Positions 58,738 through 64,000 of a stretch of 64,000 nucleotides of DNA are shown here, in pieces. How positions within the stretch are numbered: the first letter of the stretch is position 1; each line of letters starts with the position of its first letter. The stretch is from contig NZ_MDZC01000068.1 in the NCBI RefSeq assembly GCF_001816165.1, positions 124,001-188,000 on the forward strand, given 5' to 3'. The notes under the pieces were generated by a model, which searched no databases, had not been told where the DNA came from, and worked only from the letters and a program-made list of their open reading frames with translations. Origin of the DNA: Hymenobacter glacialis (GTDB taxonomy: Bacteria; Bacteroidota; Bacteroidia; Cytophagales; Hymenobacteraceae). Made by a program: the position numbers and the translations under genes.

Positions 58738-59766
58738 CTATTTAGGAACTGCGGTGACGGCTTCCGCGAAATTCAGGTACTTGAAAACGGGGGCGAGTTG
58801 AGCGTCCAAGGTAGCCTTATCGTCGGTAAAGGCAGGTGCGTTTTCTTGCTCCAGGTGCCAGGTGCCTACGTAGTGGACCTTGCCCGGCTGAACGGTGAAC
58901 AGGTAGCGACTGGCTTGCAGAGAGTCGTTTGAGTGCGCCGGCTTGGGCTTGCGCACATTTTCCTCATGCATCTCGGCCCCGTACCACTTGCTTTCAGCAA
59001 ATTCATACCTGTAGAGGGCGTAACGACCGGGCGGCACCACGTAGCAGAAGGGGTTTTCCCGGCGCGAGCGCAGCAGCGGTTTCACTTCCAGGAGCAGGGC
59101 TTTGCCCGTAGTGAGGTTGACCAGCCGGACGTGTTGGCTCAAACCGCCACTGCTGAAGCCCAGGCGTTGAATGCAATTTCCGTAAACCAGACCTTGCTGT
59201 GGGTCAAAAAGGCGGTTGTAGGGTGGCCAGGAAGGGTGAGGGTGAACAAATTTACGAAATGACCCCACATCCAGCGAATCGCTCAACGCCTGGTGTAGCT
59301 GCTTGCCGTCGATGTTAAAATTTATGGGCGCGGTGAACGAAACAGTCACCGGTCGGCCATTTTGCGTGCCAGGCTCCCATTGGATGGCGTCAAGGCGGTG
59401 AGCGTTGCGCAGCACTTCGGCATCCACATCGGCGCGTAGGCCTTTCACAATTTTAATGTCCTGTGTACGGCCCTGGCCATTCACGGAAAATGAAAAAAAC
59501 ACTTGGCCCGCAACGCCATCACGCAGGGCCCGGGGCGGGTAACGCACATCGGCGTTGATAAAGCGCTTGAACCGCTGGTTGGAAGGCACGGCGCTATCGC
59601 CGGGTGCCAGCACCGGGAAAACCGGCATCCGCTCAATGTAGGTGTATGTTTTTGGGCCGGTAGAGTCCGGGGTTGGCTTGGGAGTAGTCGGCAAGATTTG
59701 CGCCTGGGCGCTGCTCAATCCGCCGACCAGCCAGAGGATTCCTGAAATAAAAAGAGTGTTGCGCAT
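58738..59766 (-). CDS. TonB C-terminal-domain protein, exported
   Basis: 342 aa from the ATG at 59766; the frame runs on upstream over the EamA gene but that part is its antisense. Signal peptide MRNTLFISGILWLVGGLSSAQAQ. TonB-like domain at about 60-140 (FKRFINADVRYPPRALRDGVAGQVFFSFSVNGQGRTQDIKIVKGL and WEPGTQNGRPVTVSFTAPINF). The C-terminal 200 residues are beta-rich and unrecognised. It stops 22 bp past the RhuM-Fic end (converging). Confidence 0.83.
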   Translation of the reverse strand: MRNTLFISGILWLVGGLSSAQAQILPTTPKPTPDSTGPKTYTYIERMPVFPVLAPGDSAVPSNQRFKRFINADVRYPPRALRDGVAGQVFFSFSVNGQGRTQDIKIVKGLRADVDAEVLRNAHRLDAIQWEPGTQNGRPVTVSFTAPINFNIDGKQLHQALSDSLDVGSFRKFVHPHPSWPPYNRLFDPQQGLVYGNCIQRLGFSSGGLSQHVRLVNLTTGKALLLEVKPLLRSRRENPFCYVVPPGRYALYRYEFAESKWYGAEMHEENVRKPKPAHSNDSLQASRYLFTVQPGKVHYVGTWHLEQENAPAFTDDKATLDAQLAPVFKYLNFAEAVTAVPK

Positions 59767-59801
59767 AGAAGCACAAGGTAGGGAGCAAGAGTTGTTCCAT
59801 T

Positions 59802-60734
59802 TCAGCTCTGCACCGTTTTTACCGCCACTTCTGACACCACCGCCTTTTTCGGCTTCTGGCTTACCAGCCACACGCCCAGAAAGATGAGCGCCGCCTGCCC
59901 GGCCTTGCCCCAGCTGAAATGGTCTTTGCCCAGGGCCACGGCGATGAGCACGGCCAGCACCGGCTGCAGGTAAATGTACACGCCCAGGAGGGCGGGGGAA
60001 GCGTACTTCAGGGCCCAGTTGTTGAGCAGGTAGGCCAGGATAGTGAGAAAAACCACCATGTAGCCGATTTCCAGCCAGATGTAGAGCGGGAAGCTGGCGT
60101 AGTCGGCCGTGAGGGCTTCGCGCCAGCCGAAAGGCACGGCGATGACCGCGCCCACCAGAAAAATGCGCGAGAGCACCGTGAAGGCATGGTACTTGCGCAT
60201 GAGCGGCTGCACCAGCACCAAGTAGAGGCCGAAGACGGTGGCATTGGCCAGGATAAAAATGTTGCCCAGCGTGGCGTGCGGGTAGATAGCGGCCTGCGCG
60301 TTGCGGCTGAGAATGAGCGAGGCCGCGCCCGCCGCGCCCACCGCTATGCCCAGCACCCGCGGCAGCGTAATCTTCTCGCTCAGGAGCACCGCCGACGCAA
60401 TGACCACGATAATGGGAGCGATGGTTTGCAGCAGCGAGGCACTGATGGGCGAAGTCAGGTTCAGACCCGAGAAAAACAGCAGCTGATTGACCCCAATGCC
60501 GCAAATGCCGCACAGAATGGACCGGACGTTGTCGGCCCGGCCAACGATTTTGTCCCGTGGCGCTACCACATATTTGATGATGGTGAAGAAGAGCACCGCG
60601 CCCACGATACGCAACGTGACAATGCCGAAGGGCCCCATGTAGCGCGGCATCACGTCCTTGGACAGCGAATAGTTGGCCGCGTAAATGACGGATACAAAGA
60701 ACAGGGCCGCGTGCACGCGGAAGGAATTGCGCAT
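59802..60734 (-). CDS. EamA-family transporter (drug/metabolite transporter superfamily)
   Basis: 310 aa, ten helices in two EamA repeats: FVSVIYAANYSLSKDVMPRYMGPFGIVTLRIVGAVLFF and, in the second half, FLTILAYLLNNWALKYASPALLGVYIYLQPVLAVLIAVALG. The substrate is unknown; amino acid or metabolite efflux is typical. An inverted repeat spans the gap to rarA. Confidence 0.9.
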   Translation of the reverse strand: MRNSFRVHAALFFVSVIYAANYSLSKDVMPRYMGPFGIVTLRIVGAVLFFTIIKYVVAPRDKIVGRADNVRSILCGICGIGVNQLLFFSGLNLTSPISASLLQTIAPIIVVIASAVLLSEKITLPRVLGIAVGAAGAASLILSRNAQAAIYPHATLGNIFILANATVFGLYLVLVQPLMRKYHAFTVLSRIFLVGAVIAVPFGWREALTADYASFPLYIWLEIGYMVVFLTILAYLLNNWALKYASPALLGVYIYLQPVLAVLIAVALGKDHFSWGKAGQAALIFLGVWLVSQKPKKAVVSEVAVKTVQS

Positions 60735-60754
60735 AGATTAAAGCAAGCAGTAAG

Positions 60755-60838
60755 GCGACCTTTGTGGTTCGCCTCCTCGCGGTGCCAGAACCCGGTTTGC
60801 CGGTAATCGTTCTGGCAGCACGCGCTACAAAGGTCGCG
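60755..60838. repeat. Inverted repeat in the divergent eamA/rarA gap
   Basis: GCGACCTTTGT (60755-60765) and ACAAAGGTCGC (60828-60838) are perfect inverse copies, each containing ACCTTTG of the -7 box type. They may be paired promoters of the two divergent genes. Confidence 0.45.
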
Positions 60839-60848
60839 CACCTTCCGC

Positions 60849-62177
60849 ATGTCCTCTCTCTTTCCCGACGACGAACCCGCCGCTTTCGTGCCGCAACCCG
60901 GCCCCGGCCCCGATGCCCCGCTGGCCGAGCGCCAGCGCCCCCGCCGCCTGGCCGACTACGCCGGCCAGCAGCACCTGGTGGGCGAAACCGGCGTGCTGCG
61001 CCGCTACCTCAACGCCGGTCGGCTGCCCAGCCTCATTTTGTGGGGCCCGCCCGGCGTGGGAAAAACCACCCTGGCCCACCTGCTGGCCAGCGAGCTGAAA
61101 CAGCCGTTTTCGGCCCTCAGCGCCATTAATGCCGGCGTGAAGGACGTGCGCGACGTTATCGACAAAGCCAAGCGGCAGCGGGGCACGGTGCTTTTTATTG
61201 ATGAGATTCACCGCTTTAGCAAGGCGCAGCAGGATGCGCTGCTGGGCGCGGTGGAAAACGGCACCGTGACCCTAATTGGGGCCACCACAGAGAATCCTTC
61301 GTTTGAGGTGATTCCCGCGTTGCTTTCGCGCTGCCAGGTGTACGTGCTGGAGGCATTGAGCGCCGACACCCTGCGCGGGCTGGTGCAGAAAGCGCTGACG
61401 GAAGACGAGGCGCTAAAGAAGAAGAAGGTCACCCTGAAAGAAGACCATGCTCTGCTGGCCCTGAGCGGCGGCGACGCCCGCAAGCTGCTCAACCTGCTGG
61501 AAATAGTAGTGCAGAGCACGCCGCCCGACAAAAAAGGCGTGGTGACCGTGACCGATGCCGTGGTGCAGCAGGTGGCCCAGCGCCCCATGGCGCGCTACGA
61601 CAAGGGCGGCGAAATGCACTACGACGTCATTTCGGCTTTCATCAAAAGCATGCGCGGCTCCGACCCCAACGCGGCGCTCTACTACCTGGCCGTGATGCTG
61701 GAGGGCGGCGAGGACGTGAAATTCATTGCCCGCCGCATGCTCATTATGGCCTCGGAAGACATCGGCAACGCCAACCCCAACGCCCTGATGCTGGCCACCA
61801 GCTGCTTCCAGGCCTGCACCGTTATCGGCCTACCGGAGTCGGACCTGATACTGGCCCAGACCGTGGTGTACCTCGCCACCTCGCCCAAAAGCAACGCTTC
61901 GTACCTGGCCATCAGAGCAGCCCAGGCTGAGGTGAAGGCCAACGGCGTGTACCCCGTGCCCGTGCCGCTGCGCAACGCCCCCACGCGCCTGCTCAAGCAG
62001 CTGGGCTACGGCAAAGAATACGCCTACTCGCACAACGGCGAGGGCAACTTTGAGGCGCAGGAGTTTCTGCCGGACGCGCTCAGCGGCAAGCGCTTCTACG
62101 AGCCGGGCCACAACGCCAGCGAGCAGAAGATTCAGGAGCGCCTGCGCGGCTGGTGGGGCGAGAAATACGGCTATTAA
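60849..62177 (+). CDS. rarA: Replication-associated recombination protein RarA (MgsA), AAA ATPase
   Basis: 442 aa. N-terminal AERQRPRRLADYAGQQHLVGETGVLRRYL, Walker A GPPGVGKTT (Lys72), Walker B VLFIDEIHRFSKAQQ, sensor 1 LIGATTENPSFEV and the Arg finger ALLSRCQVYVLEAL. The C-terminal part (GGEDVKFIARRMLIMASEDIGNANP) is the family-specific tetramer domain. RarA acts at stalled replication forks with SSB. Confidence 0.95.
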   Translation: MSSLFPDDEPAAFVPQPGPGPDAPLAERQRPRRLADYAGQQHLVGETGVLRRYLNAGRLPSLILWGPPGVGKTTLAHLLASELKQPFSALSAINAGVKDVRDVIDKAKRQRGTVLFIDEIHRFSKAQQDALLGAVENGTVTLIGATTENPSFEVIPALLSRCQVYVLEALSADTLRGLVQKALTEDEALKKKKVTLKEDHALLALSGGDARKLLNLLEIVVQSTPPDKKGVVTVTDAVVQQVAQRPMARYDKGGEMHYDVISAFIKSMRGSDPNAALYYLAVMLEGGEDVKFIARRMLIMASEDIGNANPNALMLATSCFQACTVIGLPESDLILAQTVVYLATSPKSNASYLAIRAAQAEVKANGVYPVPVPLRNAPTRLLKQLGYGKEYAYSHNGEGNFEAQEFLPDALSGKRFYEPGHNASEQKIQERLRGWWGEKYGY

Positions 62178-62550
62178 CGCGGAGTGGTGAGTGAATCAGG
62201 TTCGTGCCCTTGTTCTTGAACAAGCAAAAACAAAAAAAGAACGTCATGCTGAGCGCAGCGGAAGCATCCCTACCGTGCCTCCTGAGCTTAGCGAAGGACC
62301 TCCTCACCCAGAAACGATTTGTATTTTGGTGAGAGGATGCTTCCTGCGTCAGCATGACAGGTGGCGCGGTGAAAATGCTTCGGCTGCGCTCAGCACGACG
62401 TTCTTTTATCGCACATTTAAACGACTTTGATTTGTCGGCCGACTGTAATGCCGAGGTAGAACCGCCGATTAAGTACTGCAACTGGCCCGCCAGCCGCCGG
62501 CATTTGCGGCCGCGACCTACATTTACTACCTAAACTCACCTTCTGCATTC
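62178..62550. other. Intergenic stretch without a gene, mostly repeat A8
   Basis: About 370 bp between rarA and sppA. Repeat A8 fills 62239-62404. TACATTTA at about 62517-62524 resembles a -7 box 27 bp before the sppA ATG. No ORF or RNA gene is seen. Confidence 0.55.
62239..62404. repeat. Interspersed palindromic repeat, family A copy 8 (nested)
   Basis: Outer arms AGAACGTCATGCTGAGCGC and GCGCTCAGCACGACGTTCT; inner module CCTGAGCTTAGCGAAGGACC, CAGAAACGATTTGTATTTTG, AGGATGCTTCCTGC and CAGCATGACAG. Same layout as copies 3 and 5. Confidence 0.83.
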
Positions 62551-64000
62551 ATGCGTCAATTTTTGAAATTTGTGCTGGCTACCATTGTTGGTCTGCTGGC
62601 CTTTAGTTTTCTGGGCTTCGTGCTGCTGGCCGTCGTGATTGGGGCGGCCGCCAGCAGTGGCGACCGCAAGAAAGTGGCCGCCAACTCCGTGCTCGAACTC
62701 AAGCTCAACGAGCCGCTCGCGGAGCGCGGGCGGAACAGTAAGTTTAATTTTGGGGCCAACAGCTCTACGACGGGCCTGGTCGACCTCAAAGCCACTATCC
62801 GCCGCGCCAAAGGCGACGAGGACATTCGGGGCATACTCCTGAACCTCGACATTGTGCAGGGCGGCATGGCTTCGCTGGAGGAAGTGCGCGACGCCCTGCT
62901 GGACTTCAAGAAGTCGGGCAAATTTGTGGTGGCCTACCACGAGGTGTGCTCCGAAAAGAGCTTCTACCTCTCGTCGGTGGCCAACCAGATTTACCTGCAC
63001 CCCCAGGGCAACCTCGAATTCAACGGCCTGGGCACGGAAGTGCTGTTCTACAAGCGGCTGTTCGAAAAAGCCGGGATTGAGCCCTACATCTTCCGGGTGG
63101 GCTCTTTCAAAAGCGCCGTGGAGCCGTTTTTCCGCGAGAGCTTCTCCGACTCGGCCCGCTACCAGACCGTGTCGTTCCTGAACTCCATCAACGGCTACAT
63201 GGTGAAGCAGATTGCCGCGTCGCGCGGCATCGCGCCGGCCCGCCTCATGGTCATTTCCGACTCCATGCTGGTGCACAACGCCCCCGACGCCCTGCGCCTG
63301 AAGCTGGTGACCAAGCTGGGCTACTTTGATGAGGTACAGGACTACATGCGCAACCGCCTGGGGCTGGCCAAGAACAAAAAAGTGAACCTGGTGAGCCTGA
63401 GCGAATATGCCGACAACGACCAGGACGCCGAAGTCACCTCCAGCAACCGCATTGCCGTGATTTACGCTGAAGGCGACATCGTGACCGGCAAAGGCAGCGA
63501 CGATAACATCGGCAGCGAAAAATTTGCCGAAGCCATTCGCAAGGCCCGCCTCGACGACAAGGTGAAGGCCGTGGTGCTGCGCATCAACTCGCCCGGTGGC
63601 TCCTCGCTGGCTTCGGACATCATCTACCGCGAAGTGGTGCTCACCAAGAAGGTGAAGCCCATCATTGCGTCGATGTCGGACGTGGCGGCTTCCGGCGGCT
63701 ACTACATTGCCATGGCCTGCGACACCATCGTGGCGCATCCCAACTCCATCACGGGTTCCATTGGCGTATTTGGCGTGCTGCCCAACATTCAGCCCCTGCT
63801 GGCCGATAAGCTCGGCATCACCGTGGACCGCGTGAACACCGGCAAGTTTTCCGACCTGCCCACCATCACCCGCGCCCTCACTGATTTTGAGAAACGCACC
63901 CTGCAGGGCGAAGTCGACAACATTTACGCCGACTTCACCACCAAAGCCGCCAAGGGCCGGGGCATGTCCGTGGAGCGCCTGCGCCGCCTGGCCTCAGGCC
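62551..64000 (+). CDS. sppA: Signal peptide peptidase SppA (67K type), cut by the window end
   Basis: At least 483 codons, open to the last base. An N-terminal anchor (MRQFLKFVLATIVGLLAFSFLGFVLLAVVIG) is followed by two tandem S49 domains. The first has the general-base lysine in RVGSFKSAVEPFFRESFS (about residue 190); the second holds the nucleophile serine in SDVAASGGYYIAMACD (about residue 380), as in E. coli SppA, after RINSPGGSSLASD. It degrades signal peptides left in the membrane. The C-terminus lies outside the window. Confidence 0.95.
   Translation, partial: MRQFLKFVLATIVGLLAFSFLGFVLLAVVIGAAASSGDRKKVAANSVLELKLNEPLAERGRNSKFNFGANSSTTGLVDLKATIRRAKGDEDIRGILLNLDIVQGGMASLEEVRDALLDFKKSGKFVVAYHEVCSEKSFYLSSVANQIYLHPQGNLEFNGLGTEVLFYKRLFEKAGIEPYIFRVGSFKSAVEPFFRESFSDSARYQTVSFLNSINGYMVKQIAASRGIAPARLMVISDSMLVHNAPDALRLKLVTKLGYFDEVQDYMRNRLGLAKNKKVNLVSLSEYADNDQDAEVTSSNRIAVIYAEGDIVTGKGSDDNIGSEKFAEAIRKARLDDKVKAVVLRINSPGGSSLASDIIYREVVLTKKVKPIIASMSDVAASGGYYIAMACDTIVAHPNSITGSIGVFGVLPNIQPLLADKLGITVDRVNTGKFSDLPTITRALTDFEKRTLQGEVDNIYADFTTKAAKGRGMSVERLRRLASG

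Noticed and set aside
59767-60513. Upstream extension of the TonB protein to 591 residues
   Set aside because: The extra part is antisense to the EamA gene; the true start is the signal peptide at 59766.
1-64000. CRISPR arrays, rRNA genes, riboswitches
   Set aside because: No regularly spaced direct repeats, no rRNA-like sequence and no recognisable riboswitch core were seen.

Overview
The window is about 64 kb of high-GC chromosome from a member of the Bacteroidota, most likely Cytophagales and close to Hymenobacter (inference from gene content and protein style; no rRNA is present). Supporting signs are the Bacteroidota promoter box TAnnTTTG placed just before many start codons with no Shine-Dalgarno, the TonB-type energy transducers, DUF2911 and DUF6799 proteins, YceI and LEA-like lipoproteins, and a pervasive N-terminal signal-peptide or lipobox pattern. 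Most of the window is ordinary core genome.

Layout: 1-5.1 kb, end of a PIG-L-type deacetylase, an Ask_Ect-like aspartate kinase, a PAP2 phosphatase and a frameshifted CocE/NonD hydrolase. 5.6-15.8 kb, an SDR, a DUF2911 protein, an ABC exporter, TonB, a sodium:solute symporter, an exported thioredoxin, an MBL hydrolase and an M61 peptidase. 15.9-28.3 kb, a methyltransferase, tRNA-Leu(CAG), a second PAP2, a GAF-like protein, lipoproteins, a dicarboxylate symporter, an exported actin-like DUF6799 protein, a dipeptide epimerase and a MarR/YceI pair. 28.5-43.5 kb is housekeeping: clpS, recR, a glycosyltransferase fusion, an aminotransferase, a heptose-7-P kinase, hemE, marC, purE, dnaK (with a frameshifted tail), a pseudouridine synthase and a second MBL hydrolase. 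43.7-50.5 kb holds a VWA-like membrane protein, an AT-rich PD-(D/E)XK nuclease island, fabG, a geranylgeranyl-reductase-like flavoprotein and a TPR lipoprotein. 56.2-64 kb holds lpdA, a broken RhuM-Fic gene, a TonB protein, an EamA transporter, rarA and the start of sppA.

The most interesting object lies at 50.7-56.25 kb. A 22-bp sequence covering the start codon and first seven codons of lpdA occurs twice, at 50682-50703 and 56234-56255. Between the copies lies a lower-GC element of about 5.55 kb with a tyrosine integrase at its right end, a serine recombinase at its left end, three small lipoprotein genes (two of them paralogues) and an IS3-family insertion sequence that truncates the integrase. 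The native lpdA promoter is stranded on the far left, and lpdA now starts from the element's own right end. This is an integrative element that enters the 5' end of lpdA and rebuilds its start. The two ends also share subterminal repeats that look like integrase arm sites.

Two families of intergenic inverted repeats are scattered through the window: eight loci of a CATGCTGAGCG-type palindrome and four loci of a GCTGTTAGC/GCTAACAGC repeat. Single-base indels break CocE, the DnaK tail and the RhuM-Fic gene; some may be sequencing errors.
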